From: Bacteroidales bacterium
GTDB lineage: Bacteria; Bacteroidota; Bacteroidia; Bacteroidales; WCHB1-69
Reading direction: 5' to 3'
Assembly: GCA_024685175.1 (NCBI GenBank)
Contig: JAIKWD010000012.1
Location: 62,001-126,000 of the forward strand
DNA length: 64,000 nt
The notes under the pieces are model-generated. The model was not told the origin of the DNA. It was given only the letters and a program-made list of their open reading frames with translations, and did no database searches. Position numbers and translations under genes: made by a program. Positions 18,213 through 29,494 of the stretch are shown here, piece by piece; position 1 is the first letter of the stretch, and each line of letters opens with the position of its first letter.

Positions 18213-19616
18213 ATGGCATTCAAAAGATATAACATTGAAAATCTGGAGATCATATCCGCCGGCGCGGAAGGTAAGGCCGTGGCCAAACAAGACGGCCTGA
18301 CCATTTTCGTACCTTACGCCGTGCCTGGCGATTTCGTAGACGTGGAGATCTACAAGCGCAAGCACGGCTATGCCGAAGCCAACCTGCTGGCCATCCGCTC
18401 GCCGTCACTCGACCGCGTGGTACCCCCGTGTGGCCACTTCGGCGTGTGCGGCGGCTGCAAATGGCAAATGCTATCCTACGACAAACAATTGGCATTCAAG
18501 CAGAAACAGGTGGAAGACAACTTCAAGCATCTCGGCAAGTTCGAGTTCCCCGAACTGAAACCCATTATCGGCTCCGAGAAACAATACTACTACCGCAACA
18601 AGTTGGAATACACTTTCTCCACGATGAAATGGCTCTCTTACGAAGACCTGAGGCGATACGAAGACGGCGAGTTTTACGAGCAGCGTTGTCTGGGTTTCCA
18701 CGTGCCGGGGATGTTCGACAAGGTGCTGGACATCGAGCACTGCTGGCTGCAGGCCGCCCCGAGCAACGACATCCGCCTCTTCTGCCGTGAATACGCAATG
18801 GACCACGACCTGGCCTTCTACAACCCGCGCGAGCAGACGGGCTTGCTCCGCAACATCATCATCCGCTCCGCCTCCACGGGCGACCTTATGCTCGTGGTCG
18901 TCATCACCGACTTCAACAGCGAAGTTGAGGCAATGCTGACCGCCATCGGCGAGCGTTTCCCCGAAATCACCTCGCTGGTCTACGTGGTCAACACCAAGAT
19001 GAACGACGCCATCTTCGACTTGCCGTTCCACCTTTTCAAGGGTCAGGACTACATAATGGAAGAGATGGAAGGGTTGAAATTCAAGGTAGGACCCAAGTCT
19101 TTCTACCAGACCAACAGCGAGCAGGCGTACAACTTGTACAAGGTGGTGCGCGACTTCGCGGCCATCCAGCCCGACGAGGTGGTCTACGACCTCTTCACGG
19201 GCACGGGCACCATTGCTAACTTCGTGGCGCACCAAGCCAAGCGTGTGGTGGGCATCGAGTACGTGGACGCAGCTGTGGCCGACGCCAAGATCAACTCGGC
19301 ACAGAACAATATCAACAACACGGAATTTCTAGTGGGTGATATGGCCAAGATCTTCACCGACAGCTTCATCAAGAAGCACGGCAAGCCGGACGTCATCATC
19401 TCCGACCCGCCGCGTGCTGGCATGCACCCTAACGTCATCGATCAACTCCTGAAACTGGAGGTGCCGCGCATCGTCTATGTCAGTTGCAACCCCGCCACGC
19501 AGGCGCGAGACCTCACCCTGCTCAACGAGAAATACCGCGTCACGGCCGTGCAACCCGTCGATATGTTCCCCCACACCCAACACGTGGAGAATGTGGTGCG
19601 CTTGGATTTAAGATAA
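18213..19616 (+). CDS. rlmD: 23S rRNA (uracil-5-)-methyltransferase, RlmD/RumA type
   Basis: 467 residues. An N-terminal TRAM-like domain is followed by the iron-sulfur Cys cluster motif CGHFGVCGGCKWQ (about 71-83). Then comes a SAM-binding methyltransferase fold with YDLFTGTGTIANF, and ISDPPRAGMHPNV and YVSCNPATQARDL, the last holding the catalytic Cys. These enzymes methylate U1939 (RlmD) or a related uridine of 23S rRNA, or tRNA T54 in some relatives; the exact target cannot be fixed from sequence. It follows nadD closely and is probably co-transcribed with it. Confidence 0.93.
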   Translation: MAFKRYNIENLEIISAGAEGKAVAKQDGLTIFVPYAVPGDFVDVEIYKRKHGYAEANLLAIRSPSLDRVVPPCGHFGVCGGCKWQMLSYDKQLAFKQKQVEDNFKHLGKFEFPELKPIIGSEKQYYYRNKLEYTFSTMKWLSYEDLRRYEDGEFYEQRCLGFHVPGMFDKVLDIEHCWLQAAPSNDIRLFCREYAMDHDLAFYNPREQTGLLRNIIIRSASTGDLMLVVVITDFNSEVEAMLTAIGERFPEITSLVYVVNTKMNDAIFDLPFHLFKGQDYIMEEMEGLKFKVGPKSFYQTNSEQAYNLYKVVRDFAAIQPDEVVYDLFTGTGTIANFVAHQAKRVVGIEYVDAAVADAKINSAQNNINNTEFLVGDMAKIFTDSFIKKHGKPDVIISDPPRAGMHPNVIDQLLKLEVPRIVYVSCNPATQARDLTLLNEKYRVTAVQPVDMFPHTQHVENVVRLDLR

Positions 19617-19648
19617 TCTCATACATTTTTCATAACTAACATCACTCT

Positions 19649-20506
19649 ATGACAAACAAAGGAATAGCATTGGTAACCGGCGCCGACGGAGGAATGGGAA
19701 CTATTCACACCCGTACCTTGGCCAAAGCCGGCTATGAAGTAATCATGGCCTGTTACGATACGGACATAGCTCGCCCGACCTACGAAGCCATTCAAAAGGA
19801 GACGGGGGCCACTTTACATTTAATGCAAGTGGATCTTGCTAATTTGCAAGATGTTATCCGTTTTGCAAACGAAGTCAAACAACGTTTTTCAACGTTGAAT
19901 ATTTTATTGAACAATGCGGGTGTGCTAAGTCTTCGAGCCAAGAACAGCGTTAATGGTGTGGAATATACCGCTGCGGTCAACTATCTCGGCCACTATACAC
20001 TCACGAATGCATTGTTACCTATCATGGGCCAAGGCACCCGCATCGTCAGCATGATTTCCATCGCCTATATTCTTGGTACCATCCGTGAGGATTTCTTGTC
20101 CGAGACCAACGATAAAAAGTTCAACCGATTCACCACCTACGGCAACTCCAAACGTGCCCTTTACTATTTCATGCTTGACGTGGCTGAAGAGTGGAAGAAA
20201 CGGGGCATTTGCATCAATGTGGCCGACCCTGACATTGTGAGCACTGGACTTATCCGCCAAGGCAATATTGTGGTGGACAAGTTGTGCGACTGGATCTTCC
20301 GACCGCTTATCAACACGCCGGAGCAAGGGGCTGCCACCATGTTGGCAGCGGCACTGAATCCTGAATTCGAGGGTGTTACGAGCAGCTATTTCAAGAAACA
20401 GAAAGTCAAGCCTCATAAAAAACGTTTTTATAACAACGTGAAGGAGCGAGAGTTGCTTCGCAAAATCACACAAGAGGCATTGTCACGAAATGGTATAGTA
20501 CTATGA
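19649..20506 (+). CDS. SDR family NAD(P)-dependent oxidoreductase
   Basis: 285 residues with the short-chain dehydrogenase fold: cofactor motif TGADGGMGTIHT (TGxxxGxG, about 11-22), NNAG (about 90-93) and the catalytic Tyr-x-x-x-Lys in YGNSKRAL. The region before the Tyr (IVSMISIAY) supplies the usual Ser. The C-terminus is Lys/Arg-rich. The substrate is unknown; similar proteins resemble retinol-dehydrogenase-like SDRs. Its stop overlaps the start of the LD-carboxypeptidase gene by 4 bases, so the two are translationally coupled. Confidence 0.9.
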   Translation: MTNKGIALVTGADGGMGTIHTRTLAKAGYEVIMACYDTDIARPTYEAIQKETGATLHLMQVDLANLQDVIRFANEVKQRFSTLNILLNNAGVLSLRAKNSVNGVEYTAAVNYLGHYTLTNALLPIMGQGTRIVSMISIAYILGTIREDFLSETNDKKFNRFTTYGNSKRALYYFMLDVAEEWKKRGICINVADPDIVSTGLIRQGNIVVDKLCDWIFRPLINTPEQGAATMLAAALNPEFEGVTSSYFKKQKVKPHKKRFYNNVKERELLRKITQEALSRNGIVL

Positions 20507-21405
20507 TAATACCACCCTATCTGAAGCGTGGCGACACGGTGGCCATTGCAGCTCCGGCGCGCAAGATCTCCCTTGAGGAGATCCGCCCCGCCGTGCATAT
20601 GCTGCAAGAGGCCAGTTTTAACGTTTATTATGACGACCGCCTTTTTGCCCAACAAAACCAGTTTGCCGGCGATGAACAAACGAGAGCAGGCTATATCCAA
20701 GAATTGCTCGACAGTCCTGCTGTCAATGCCATCTGGTTCGCTCGCGGAGGCTATGGTTCCGCCCGCATCATTGACCTACTCGACTTCTCCGCTTTCAAAC
20801 AGCACCCCAAATGGTTGGTGGGCTATAGCGACATCACTGTCTTTCACGCTCATATTAACAAAAATTATGATATTGCCACCTTACACGCCACCATGCCCAT
20901 CAACGTGCACGAAGGGGAGCGCGAGATTGCCGCTAACCAATCGCTATTGGCGGCACTTACCGGCCAACCTCTTCATTATAAGCTGTACACCCACCCTCTC
21001 AACAAGCCCGGCTATTTTGAAGCTCCCATAATTGGCGGTAACCTATCGGTACTGTATTCTCTCATGGGATCCCCTTCGGATATCGACACCGATGGCAAGA
21101 TACTCTTCATAGAAGACCTCGACGAGTATCTCTACCACATCGACCGCATGATGACCAATCTGGAGCGTAGCGGCAAACTCGACCACCTTGCCGGCCTTAT
21201 CGTCGGCCACATGAGCGACATGCATGACAACACCATCCCCTATGGCAAAACGGCCGAAGAGATTGTCGCGGAGCATTGCGCCCGTCATGACTTTCCCGTC
21301 ATCTTCAACTTTCCCGCCGGCCACGAAGCTGATAACCGTGCCATTCGACTGGGATGCCCATTACGTGGTTTTCTGGAAAACAACTATATTTGCATCGATA
21401 ATTAA
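20503..21405 (+). CDS. LD-carboxypeptidase (peptidase family S66)
   Basis: 300 residues, the usual LdcA size. N-terminal LKRGDTVAIAAPA, then WFARGGYGSARIIDLLDF and WLVGYSDITVFH, where the Ser of GYSD is the nucleophile. IIGGNLSVLYSLMGSP and IEDLDEYLYHIDRM follow, then GHEADNRAIRLGCP with the catalytic His. The family removes the terminal D-Ala from murein tetrapeptides during recycling. No signal peptide is seen, in line with a cytoplasmic recycling enzyme. Coupled by 4-base overlap to the SDR gene and followed 12 bases later by the acyltransferase. Confidence 0.94.
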   Translation: MIIPPYLKRGDTVAIAAPARKISLEEIRPAVHMLQEASFNVYYDDRLFAQQNQFAGDEQTRAGYIQELLDSPAVNAIWFARGGYGSARIIDLLDFSAFKQHPKWLVGYSDITVFHAHINKNYDIATLHATMPINVHEGEREIAANQSLLAALTGQPLHYKLYTHPLNKPGYFEAPIIGGNLSVLYSLMGSPSDIDTDGKILFIEDLDEYLYHIDRMMTNLERSGKLDHLAGLIVGHMSDMHDNTIPYGKTAEEIVAEHCARHDFPVIFNFPAGHEADNRAIRLGCPLRGFLENNYICIDN

Positions 21406-21417
21406 TATTCCTCCAAC

Positions 21418-21993
21418 ATGTCAGCCAGTTCCTTTTTCCTCAGATTATTCGGTTTCAAGACCATCGGTTTCACCCCGGAAGAGTTCCATGCCAACCCCGA
21501 ACTCAAAAAGTGCGTTATTGTGATGGCTCCACACACATCTTATGTAGATTTTCTGCTAGGGCGTCTCTGTATCAAGCATTTGCGCCTTAAGATGGCCATG
21601 GCGATGAAAAAGGAATTCTTTGTGTTTCCGCTCAAAGGCTTTTTGGAAAAAATCGGCTGCGTTCCTGTGGACCGCCAGCATGCCATCCACTTCGCAGACT
21701 TTGCCGTACAGCTGATCAATAGCCGTGAGGAGGTCGCCTTCATCATTTGTCCTGAAGGCACGCGGGAATTGGTAAAACGCTGGAAACGAGGCTTCTATCA
21801 AATAGCCGAAAATGCAGGCGTACCCATCTGTTTGAGCCACATCGACTTCAAGAGTCGCACGATTGGTGTCGGACAAATTTTCCATCCGTCGGGCGATTTC
21901 GACAAAGACATGGAGAAAATTGCAAAATACTATGCGGGTATGCGTGGATTCCGCAAAGGAAAGTTCAATTATGAGAACTTAAAGGTGGAATAA
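21418..21993 (+). CDS. 1-acyl-sn-glycerol-3-phosphate acyltransferase-like protein (PlsC family)
   Basis: 191 residues, short but with all core motifs: the catalytic HxxxxD as HTSYVD (about 41-46), then CPEGTRELVKRWKRGF, matching the substrate-binding EGTR block, and VPICLSHIDFKSRTIGVG. The protein probably acylates a lysophospholipid or similar at the inner membrane. A true PlsC role is likely but a lyso-ornithine-type substrate is not excluded. It ends directly against the convergent glycosyltransferase gene with no spacer. Confidence 0.9.
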   Translation: MSASSFFLRLFGFKTIGFTPEEFHANPELKKCVIVMAPHTSYVDFLLGRLCIKHLRLKMAMAMKKEFFVFPLKGFLEKIGCVPVDRQHAIHFADFAVQLINSREEVAFIICPEGTRELVKRWKRGFYQIAENAGVPICLSHIDFKSRTIGVGQIFHPSGDFDKDMEKIAKYYAGMRGFRKGKFNYENLKVE

Positions 21994-23100
21994 TCACAAA
22001 TAAATCTTTTCTAAGACCTTTTCTTCATTCTCCCAAGTAAGCTCTTGGGCTGCTCGTTTGCAATTTTCCTTACACTGCGCATAAAGGACAGGATCATCCT
22101 GCAACTTCTTGATTTCAGCCGCAATAGCAGCAGGTGTCAAATCTTCTGCCACTAGTCCCACGCCATATTCGCGAACAATAGCGGCACGTTCTTTCAGGTT
22201 GGAGACCACTTGCGGCGTACCCGCTTTGATATATTCGAATATTTTGTTGGGCAAGCTAAACCTGGCATTATCACTTACGGCACGGTCTACAGATATACCC
22301 ACATCAGCCAAAGAGGTGTAATTGAACAGCATCGCCTGGGTCTGGCGTGGCACAAAAGTAACACGGTCGTTGAGTTTCAGCTCTTGGGTCAGTCGCTTGA
22401 TTTCTTGAAGACGAGTGCCGCCTCCGACGATGAACAAGTGTGCGGATTGTAAGAACTTCATAGCTTGGACGGTCTCTTCGCCTCCACGACCTTCGTTGAT
22501 GCCACTGCCTTGCAAGATGATATTGAAATCATCGTCGGACATGCCCAACGAAGCCTTTGTTTGCGTAATCTTTGGGGTGTGCGCCGGAGGAATATTTCTC
22601 ACCAGATAGGGACGTATTCCATACTCTTTTTCATACTGGTCCACAATAGACTGGCTGACGGTAATAACTGTTTTCAATTTGGGGAAACAATGTCTCTCTA
22701 TGCGAGTCCAAACCCAACGGGAACATGGGTTTTGAACCACGGAGATCTCTCCGCAGAAATACTCGTGACTATCGTATACCAGACGTTTGCGACGGATACG
22801 GCTCACGAGGGTGTTCGGCCAAAGAGTGTCAAGATCATTCGCAATAAGCACATCGCATTTTTTGAAGAGGAGATACATCAACAGGCGAATGTTGTATTCG
22901 GCATAGAAGAGCGGTCCCCTGCGGAACAAAAGACGCATCCTGTGAGTATGATAAGGCCGAGGTTCTAATTTTGGGGAGTCGCCATAACAACGACCCACGA
23001 GGGTTACCTCGTAACCGTTACGAATAAGGAAACGCGCAACTTTGTCCACACGAGAGTCGGTGAACAAATCGTTGGTGACCGATAAGATGGCCTTCCTCAT
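21994..23100 (-). CDS. Glycosyltransferase family 4-like protein
   Basis: 368 residues from ATG 23100 (MRKAILSVTNDLFTDSRVDK). An upstream in-frame extension would read into secA and is not supported. The N-terminal Rossmann domain has the pattern RVDKVARFLIRNGYEVTLVGR. The C-terminal domain carries ILQGSGINEGRGGEETVQAM, LFIVGGGTRLQEIKRL and LPNKIFEYIKAGTPQVVSNL, the GT4/GT-B E-x7-E-like block. The product probably adds a sugar to an envelope polysaccharide or lipid. It begins one base after the secA stop, so it is likely read from the secA transcript. Confidence 0.9.
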   Translation of the reverse strand: MRKAILSVTNDLFTDSRVDKVARFLIRNGYEVTLVGRCYGDSPKLEPRPYHTHRMRLLFRRGPLFYAEYNIRLLMYLLFKKCDVLIANDLDTLWPNTLVSRIRRKRLVYDSHEYFCGEISVVQNPCSRWVWTRIERHCFPKLKTVITVSQSIVDQYEKEYGIRPYLVRNIPPAHTPKITQTKASLGMSDDDFNIILQGSGINEGRGGEETVQAMKFLQSAHLFIVGGGTRLQEIKRLTQELKLNDRVTFVPRQTQAMLFNYTSLADVGISVDRAVSDNARFSLPNKIFEYIKAGTPQVVSNLKERAAIVREYGVGLVAEDLTPAAIAAEIKKLQDDPVLYAQCKENCKRAAQELTWENEEKVLEKIYL

Positions 23101-23101
23101 G

Positions 23102-26100
23102 TTATGCTTCAATACGGCCGTGGCAGTTCTTGTACTTCTTGCCGCTACCGCAAGGGCAAGGATCGTTGCGACCCACTTTTTTCTCCACACGGATGGGTTG
23201 GCTGCCCTTGCCGCCAGGGGCCACCTGACGACCTCCGCCAGCCACTTCTTCGCGGCCCGTCGTTAGTTTCTTGGCTTCTGATTGCGGAAGTTCAGCCTCA
23301 CGAACCTGTTGTTGTGACTCTTCTAATGATGGAATGCGACCCTTGTTCAAATAACTCACGATCTCTTGGCTGATTCTTACCAGCAACTGGTCAAAAAGGT
23401 TGAAAGATTCCAATTTGTATATCAACAACGGGTCTTTCTGCTCGTATGAAGCGTTCTGAACACTTTCTTTCAAGTCATCCATGGCACGGAGGTGCTCTTT
23501 CCATGCGTTGTCAATAACGGCAAGCGTGATTCCCTTCTCAAAAGACAAGCCCACTTCGCGGCCCTTGGTCTCATAGCACTTTTTCAGAGGGGCAACGATA
23601 CTGATGTTCTTGATGCCATCGGTAAACGGAATGGCGATATTCTGGAAGCGGTCGCCATGCTCAAGGTAGACACGCTCCATCACCGGATAGGCCTGATCGC
23701 TAATCTGTTGCAGTTTGTTCTTGTAATGTTCGTACACAACAGGATATAGTTTCTCGACTAACTTGTTCGGGCGCTCCTGCAGGAAGTATTGCTCTTCGAA
23801 AGGAGACTCGCAACCGAAGGTCTTGATCATATCCATACTAAAGCCCTGGAAGTCCTTGGCTTCCCAGTTTTCGGTCACGACACTTTCGCATACGTCTTCG
23901 AACATTTGGGCAATATCAATTGCGAGACGATCGCCAAACAAGGCGTTACGACGCTTGCGATAGATGGTGGAACGTTGTTTATTCATCACATCGTCGTATT
24001 CGAGCAAACGCTTACGAATACCGAAGTTGTTCTCTTCCACCTTCTTTTGTGCCCGTTCAATGGACTTGGAGATCATACTGTGTTGGATGACGTCGCCGTC
24101 TTGATGGCCGAGTTGGTCCATCACCTTGGCGATACGGTCAGAGCCGAAGAGTCGCATCAGGTCGTCTTCGAGGGAGACGAAGAACTGGGAGCTACCCGGG
24201 TCGCCCTGACGACCGGAACGACCACGCAACTGGCGGTCGACACGTCGGGAATCGTGGCGTTCCGTGCCGATAATGGCCAGACCGCCCTTCTCGCGCACCA
24301 CTGGGGTAAGCTTGATATCGGTACCACGACCAGCCATGTTGGTGGCGATGGTCACCGTGCCCTCGCGACCGGCTTCGGCCACGATGTCGGCCTCTTTCTT
24401 GTGCAACTTGGCGTTCAAGACATTGTGCTGGATGCGACGGCTGGTCAAAATACGCGACAGCAACTCGGATGTCTCCACGGAGGTGGTACCCACCAATACC
24501 GGTCTGCCTTCCTCGTGCAAACGGATAATCTCGTTCACTACGGCGGCATATTTCTCACGCTTGGTCTTGTACACCAAGTCGTCGGCATCGTAACGGATGA
24601 CTGGCTTGTTGGTAGGAATGACGACCACATCGAGTTTGTAGATGTTCCAAAACTCGCCTGCTTCCGTCTCGGCGGTACCAGTCATACCAGCCAATTTCTT
24701 ATACATACGGAAGTAGTTCTGCAAGGTAATCGTTGCATAGGTCTGGGTAGCGGCCTCCACCTTGACGTTTTCCTTGGCTTCGATAGCCTGGTGCAAGCCG
24801 TCGGAATAACGTCTGCCCTCCATAATACGACCTGTCTGTTCGTCCACAATCTTCACCTTGTTGTCGATGATGACGTATTCCACGTCCTTAGCGAACATCG
24901 TGTAGGCCTTCAACAATTGGTGGATGGTGTGGATGCGGTCGGAAGCAGCGGCAAAGTTGTTGTATATCTCATCCTTACGCACCGTCTTTTCTTGCGGAGT
25001 GAGGTTCTCTTTCTCCAACTCGGCAATCTCGGCTCCCACATCAGGCATAATGAACATCTTGGCTTCCTCGGCATCGCGGCTGATAAGATCGATACCTTTG
25101 TCCATAATGTCCACCGTGTTGAGTTTCTCTTCGATGACAAAATAGAGTTCGTCATCGATGAAATGCATATTGCGGTTTTGGTCTTGCATAAAGAAAGACT
25201 CAGTTCGCTGGAGCACCTGTTTCATGCCCGGTTCGCTGAGGAATTTGATAAGAGCATTGTTCTTGGGCAAACCTCTATGGGCACGCAGGAGGAGCATAGC
25301 GCTTTCATCCTGGGGCTTGGGATCAGGATTCTCCGCCAACATCTTCTTGGCTCGAGTCAAAATCTCGGACACATAGACACGCTGGGCTTCATACAGCTTT
25401 TGCACAATTGGTTTGTAGCGGTCGAACTCCTGTTGGTCGCCTTTGGGCGTAGGACCGGAAATGATCAACGGGGTACGGGCGTCATCGATGAGCACGGAGT
25501 CGACCTCATCGACGATGGCGTAGTTGTGCGGACGTTGTACAAGCTCCCCAGTATTGCGGGCCATATTGTCACGAAGGTAGTCAAAGCCGAACTCGTTGTT
25601 CGTACCATAAGTGATGTCGGCGTTGTAGGCGCGGCGACGCTCGTCGGAATTGGGCTCGTGCTTGTCAATGCAGTCGACGGTCAGGCCGAGGAACTCGTAG
25701 AGACGACCCATCCACTCGGAGTCACGCTTGGCCAGATAGTCGTTGACGGTAACCACGTGGACGCCCTTGCCCGGCAGTGCGTTGAGGTAGACGGGCAACG
25801 TAGCCACGAGGGTCTTGCCTTCACCCGTAGCCATCTCGGCGATTTTGCCTTCGTGCAAAACGATACCACCTATCAACTGCACATCGTAGTGGCACATGTC
25901 CCAGGTGATCATATTGCCGCCGGCGGACCATGAATTGCGATATATGGCCTTGTCGCCGACAATCTCAATGCCATCGTGTGTGGCAGCCAGATCCCGGTCA
26001 AGGTCAGTGGCGGTAACCTCCAACTCTTCGTTATCCTTGAAACGACGAGCGGCTTCTTTCATGACGGAAAATGCTTCGGGAAGAATCTCGTCCAAGACAT

Positions 26101-26404
26101 CTTGAGTAGTCTTATAAACCTTGTCCTCCAATTTCTCCACTTCCTTATAGAGGTCTTGTTTCTCTTCAATTGGAAGGTCATAGTTGTTATCCAGATAATC
26201 TTGGATTTCTTTGAGACGATCCTCCTCTGTAGCTGTAGCTTCACGAATTTTTTCACGGAACTCTACCGTCTTGTGACGAAGATCATCCGTGGAAAGATTC
26301 TTGATGGTTTCGTAAGCCTCTAATGCTTTATTGAGCTTAGGTTTAAGCTCTTTCATATCGCGATCGGCTTTTGTGCCGAACAATTTAGTCAAGAAATTTG
26401 CCAT
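23102..26404 (-). CDS. secA: Protein translocase ATPase subunit SecA
   Basis: 1100 residues, long as is usual for Bacteroidota SecA. Start at ATG 26404 ([20 protein letters not shown]), preferred over an upstream in-frame codon because the promoter at 26430 lies between them. Motifs: Walker [12 protein letters not shown] near residue 200, the DEAD-like [17 protein letters not shown] near 310, AGRGTDIKL in the helicase-like region and [13 protein letters not shown]. The C-terminus ends in a zinc-binding [13 protein letters not shown] tail that contacts SecB or the ribosome. It powers Sec export across the inner membrane. A glycosyltransferase follows one base later. Confidence 0.98.
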   Translation of the reverse strand: MANFLTKLFGTKADRDMKELKPKLNKALEAYETIKNLSTDDLRHKTVEFREKIREATATEEDRLKEIQDYLDNNYDLPIEEKQDLYKEVEKLEDKVYKTTQDVLDEILPEAFSVMKEAARRFKDNEELEVTATDLDRDLAATHDGIEIVGDKAIYRNSWSAGGNMITWDMCHYDVQLIGGIVLHEGKIAEMATGEGKTLVATLPVYLNALPGKGVHVVTVNDYLAKRDSEWMGRLYEFLGLTVDCIDKHEPNSDERRRAYNADITYGTNNEFGFDYLRDNMARNTGELVQRPHNYAIVDEVDSVLIDDARTPLIISGPTPKGDQQEFDRYKPIVQKLYEAQRVYVSEILTRAKKMLAENPDPKPQDESAMLLLRAHRGLPKNNALIKFLSEPGMKQVLQRTESFFMQDQNRNMHFIDDELYFVIEEKLNTVDIMDKGIDLISRDAEEAKMFIMPDVGAEIAELEKENLTPQEKTVRKDEIYNNFAAASDRIHTIHQLLKAYTMFAKDVEYVIIDNKVKIVDEQTGRIMEGRRYSDGLHQAIEAKENVKVEAATQTYATITLQNYFRMYKKLAGMTGTAETEAGEFWNIYKLDVVVIPTNKPVIRYDADDLVYKTKREKYAAVVNEIIRLHEEGRPVLVGTTSVETSELLSRILTSRRIQHNVLNAKLHKKEADIVAEAGREGTVTIATNMAGRGTDIKLTPVVREKGGLAIIGTERHDSRRVDRQLRGRSGRQGDPGSSQFFVSLEDDLMRLFGSDRIAKVMDQLGHQDGDVIQHSMISKSIERAQKKVEENNFGIRKRLLEYDDVMNKQRSTIYRKRRNALFGDRLAIDIAQMFEDVCESVVTENWEAKDFQGFSMDMIKTFGCESPFEEQYFLQERPNKLVEKLYPVVYEHYKNKLQQISDQAYPVMERVYLEHGDRFQNIAIPFTDGIKNISIVAPLKKCYETKGREVGLSFEKGITLAVIDNAWKEHLRAMDDLKESVQNASYEQKDPLLIYKLESFNLFDQLLVRISQEIVSYLNKGRIPSLEESQQQVREAELPQSEAKKLTTGREEVAGGGRQVAPGGKGSQPIRVEKKVGRNDPCPCGSGKKYKNCHGRIEA

Positions 26405-26429
26405 AAAAAAAATGTGTTTTAAAAACTTG

Positions 26430-26437
26430 CAAAAATA
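26430..26437 (-). promoter_or_regulatory. -7 box upstream of secA
   Basis: CAAAAATA on the plus strand, TATTTTTG on the minus strand, 25 bases before the secA ATG. Its position also decides the start codon. Confidence 0.7.
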
Positions 26438-26515
26438 CAAAAATTGTGCCAATGAATGAGAGCTGTCAGTTTTCATGACACTGTTTTTTGACTTGACAAA
26501 CAACAATTTTTATTG

Positions 26516-26523
26516 TATCTTTG
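26516..26523 (+). promoter_or_regulatory. -7 box upstream of queA
   Basis: TATCTTTG, 19 bases before the queA ATG at 26543, with TTGACTTGAC about 20 bases further upstream as a possible -33 element. An imperfect hairpin (TGTCA 26464-26468, TGACA 26476-26480) lies between the secA and queA promoters. Confidence 0.75.
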
Positions 26524-26542
26524 CACGCCCAAAAATATCATA

Positions 26543-27616
26543 ATGAAATTATCAGAATTTAAGTATTACCTGCCTCAGGATTTGATTGCTCTCTACCCTT
26601 CTGAAGAGCGCGACGAGGCCAGAATGATGGTTTTGGACCGTAAGGCTAAGACCATTGAGCACAAATTATTCAAGGATGTCATCAACTATTTTGACGAAGG
26701 TGACCTGTTTGTCATGAACAACACCAAGGTCTTTCCTGCTCTTCTGTATGGTGAAAAAGAGCAAACCCGCGCCAAGATCAGGGTGTTCCTGCTTCGCGAG
26801 TTGGACGAGGAGAGTCGCCTTTGGGACGTACTGGTCGACCCTGCCCGCAAGATTCGCATTGGCAACAAGCTCTGTTTCTGCGAAGACGACAGCTTGGTGG
26901 CTGAAGTGATTGACAACACTACCTCTCGTGGCCGTACGCTTCGTTTCCTTTTCGACGGTGACCATGACGCTTTCAAGAAAAAGTTGATGGAGCTGGGCAC
27001 CACCCCTCTGCCCGAAGACATCCAGCGTCTCCGCGAAATCGTACCCGAAGATGAAAATTACTATCAAACCATATACGCTTCAGAAGAGGGCGCTGTCGTC
27101 GCTCCGGCAGCAGGTTTCCACTTTAGCAGAGAACTGCTTAAACGTATGGAGTTGAAAGGCATTGAACGTACATACATCACGCTTCACGCCGGTCTTAGCA
27201 ACTTTAACGACATCGAAGTGGAAGACCTCTCCAAACATAAACCCGACTCCGAACGCATGATCATCCGCGCGGATGTGGCTGACACCATCAACAAAGCCAA
27301 GGACGAAGGTCACAAGATTGTCATGGTCGGCACCACCACTACCAAAGCCCTTGAATCGTCCGTCTACGCAAACGGTCATGTAAAGACGACTCAAATGAAC
27401 GGCAAAGAGGACACTTGGACCAACAAATTCATCTATCCTCCCTACAACTTCATGGTAGGTGATGCTATGATCACCAACTTCCATGCTTCCCAAAGCTCCA
27501 TGCTGATGATGGTGGCCGCTTTTGGCGGTTACGATTTGGTGATGCGTGCATACAAGGAAGCCGTGGCCGAGAAGTACAGATTCCTCACATACGGGGATGC
27601 AATGCTGATAATCTAA
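26543..27616 (+). CDS. queA: S-adenosylmethionine:tRNA ribosyltransferase-isomerase QueA
   Basis: 357 residues from ATG 26543 ([20 protein letters not shown]); an earlier in-frame codon lies inside the promoter. Family blocks: [62 protein letters not shown] and [15 protein letters not shown]. QueA transfers and isomerises the ribose of SAM onto preQ1-modified tRNA to make epoxyqueuosine. It is first of a plus-strand run with purM, an OMP and nfo. The stop codon TAA is the first three bases of a 35-base heptad array. Confidence 0.96.
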   Translation: MKLSEFKYYLPQDLIALYPSEERDEARMMVLDRKAKTIEHKLFKDVINYFDEGDLFVMNNTKVFPALLYGEKEQTRAKIRVFLLRELDEESRLWDVLVDPARKIRIGNKLCFCEDDSLVAEVIDNTTSRGRTLRFLFDGDHDAFKKKLMELGTTPLPEDIQRLREIVPEDENYYQTIYASEEGAVVAPAAGFHFSRELLKRMELKGIERTYITLHAGLSNFNDIEVEDLSKHKPDSERMIIRADVADTINKAKDEGHKIVMVGTTTTKALESSVYANGHVKTTQMNGKEDTWTNKFIYPPYNFMVGDAMITNFHASQSSMLMMVAAFGGYDLVMRAYKEAVAEKYRFLTYGDAMLII

Positions 27617-27648
27617 AATCCAAAGATCAAAAATCAAAATTCAAAGTT
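27614..27648. repeat. Seven-base-period array starting at the queA stop codon
   Basis: Five consecutive heptads: TAAAATC, CAAAGAT, CAAAAAT, CAAAATT, CAAAGTT. The TAA of the first unit is the queA stop. The array fills nearly all of the queA-purM gap. Units differ in sequence from the other arrays but share the period and the position at a stop codon. Confidence 0.7.
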
Positions 27649-27664
27649 TTAACCGACATATACT

Positions 27665-28696
27665 ATGGCAAAGTCTTATGAAGCAGCTGGCGTGCGACTG
27701 GAAGCCGGATATGAGTCCGTGCGCCTGATCAAGAAACACATATCCCGCACTAACCGTCCCGGCATGATGGGCAACATCGGCAGCTTCGGAGGCATGTTCG
27801 ACCTGGCGTCCCTCAACTACAAGGAGCCAGTGCTTGTAAGCGGCACTGACGGCGTGGGCACAAAGCTCAAGATCGCCTTCATGATGGACAAACATGACAC
27901 CATCGGACAGGATGCGGTGGCCATGTGCGTAAACGATGTGTTAGCTCAAGGCGCAGCCCCGCTATTCTTTCTCGATTACATTGCCGTAGGCAAAAACGAA
28001 CCCGCCAAGATCGAACAGATCGTCAAGGGTGTCGCAGACGGCTGCGTGCTGTCCAACTGCGCACTCATCGGCGGCGAAACCGCTGAAATGCCTGACATGT
28101 ACGATGAAGACGAATACGATATCGCCGGCTTCACCGTAGGCGCCGTGGAAAAGTCCAAACTCATCGACGGCAGCCAAGTCAAAGTAGGCGATCTGCTCAT
28201 CGGCCTCGCCTCCTCCGGCGTACACTCCAACGGTTTCTCCCTCGTTCGTAAGATCGTCTTCAAAGACAACCAACTTGACCTCAACAAGCAATACGAAGGC
28301 CTGCCCGACACCCTCGGCAATGTGCTGCTTACTCCCACCCGCATCTATGTCAAACCTGTTTTGCAAGTGTTGGAGAAAGTCAACATCCACGCCATCTGCC
28401 ACATCACGGGCGGCGGCTTCGACGAGAACATCCCTCGCGTCTTGCAAGAAGGCCAAGGTATCTACGTGGAAGAAGGTACCTGGAATATGCCCGCCATCTT
28501 CCCGTTCCTCGAAAAATATGGTAAAGTGGAACACCGCGAAATGTTCAATATCTTCAACATGGGCATAGGTATGGTGCTCGTAGTTGACCCGAACGATCAA
28601 AAACAGGTTGTCGACATGTTTGAGGACCTCGGTGAAAAGGCTTATGTCATCGGCAAAGTCACTGACAAAGAGGGCGTCGACATCAAATTAGCATAA
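27665..28696 (+). CDS. purM: Phosphoribosylformylglycinamidine cyclo-ligase (AIR synthetase) PurM
   Basis: 343 residues. Key blocks: [31 protein letters not shown] (the nucleotide-binding DGVGTK), [52 protein letters not shown] and [15 protein letters not shown]. It closes the imidazole ring to make aminoimidazole ribonucleotide in purine synthesis. The next gene follows after 2 bases. No other purine genes sit beside it here; purA is at 51609. Confidence 0.97.
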   Translation: MAKSYEAAGVRLEAGYESVRLIKKHISRTNRPGMMGNIGSFGGMFDLASLNYKEPVLVSGTDGVGTKLKIAFMMDKHDTIGQDAVAMCVNDVLAQGAAPLFFLDYIAVGKNEPAKIEQIVKGVADGCVLSNCALIGGETAEMPDMYDEDEYDIAGFTVGAVEKSKLIDGSQVKVGDLLIGLASSGVHSNGFSLVRKIVFKDNQLDLNKQYEGLPDTLGNVLLTPTRIYVKPVLQVLEKVNIHAICHITGGGFDENIPRVLQEGQGIYVEEGTWNMPAIFPFLEKYGKVEHREMFNIFNMGIGMVLVVDPNDQKQVVDMFEDLGEKAYVIGKVTDKEGVDIKLA

Positions 28697-28698
28697 AC

Positions 28699-29493
28699 AT
28701 GAAAAAAATCCTCTTTCTGTCACTCTGCCTGTTGTGCAGCTTTTGGGGTCTCGCTCAAAGCAACACCAACAACGAGGCGGCCAAAGTAACTGTTGGCATC
28801 CGTATCGGTGGCACAGGCTCTATGTTCATTGTACCCAAAGGACAAAACATCAGTCTCAATCACCCCATGTCCACTTCTAATCGTACCATGAAAATCGGCA
28901 TGACCGCCGGCATTGCCGTTGACATTCCTCTCAACGACCATATCAGCCTGCAAACGGGTCTTTATTACTCTTTGCAAAGAGCGGGCGTATCGGCGGTGAC
29001 CGCCATTGCTCAAAACGACACGGACTATTCCATCGCCTCTGAGATCAAATTCAAAACCCATCATGCCAAGTTACCGCTGATGGTCATGTACCATTCTAAT
29101 CGAAGTTCCAACCACTTCGTCGCCGGGGCTGGTTTGTTCGTCGATTTAGGCATGGGGGGACGAGTCATTTATTCCTCATCGGCCGTTCTTCATCCCGGGA
29201 ACAGCTATCTTGTCAACACCGATTTCAACCCCTATGACAAGGGAAACAAATATTTTTACTATCATGAAACGCAAGACGACCACACCGACAAGTACTTTTA
29301 CGGGAAAGGTCCCCTGTTCAAGCGTTTTGATGCTGGTGTTTCCGCCGAATTGGGCTACCAATTCTCCAGTTTTTACTTGGGTGCTCATTTAGACTTCGGC
29401 GTGCTGAATACGGCTCATCCTGCCTTATGCAAGGACAATTATTTGCAACGGAACCTCAATATCCAAGTGTTGTTGGGCTATAATTTCAATTAA
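28699..29493 (+). CDS. Outer membrane beta-barrel protein, function unknown
   Basis: 264 residues. Signal peptide at about 1-19 (ends WGLA, before QSNTNNE). The rest shows amphipathic strand patterns such as [33 protein letters not shown] and [20 protein letters not shown], and it closes with [12 protein letters not shown], a typical final barrel strand. It resembles PorT-like or porin-family small barrels of Bacteroidota. Sits between purM (2-base gap) and nfo (1-base gap), so probably co-transcribed. No specific function recognised. Confidence 0.8.
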   Translation: MKKILFLSLCLLCSFWGLAQSNTNNEAAKVTVGIRIGGTGSMFIVPKGQNISLNHPMSTSNRTMKIGMTAGIAVDIPLNDHISLQTGLYYSLQRAGVSAVTAIAQNDTDYSIASEIKFKTHHAKLPLMVMYHSNRSSNHFVAGAGLFVDLGMGGRVIYSSSAVLHPGNSYLVNTDFNPYDKGNKYFYYHETQDDHTDKYFYGKGPLFKRFDAGVSAELGYQFSSFYLGAHLDFGVLNTAHPALCKDNYLQRNLNIQVLLGYNFN

Positions 29494-29494
29494 G

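Noticed and set aside
23789-25933. Plus-strand open frame of about 700 codons
   Set aside because: It lies entirely antisense to secA, whose motifs are unmistakable; the frame is open because of codon bias.
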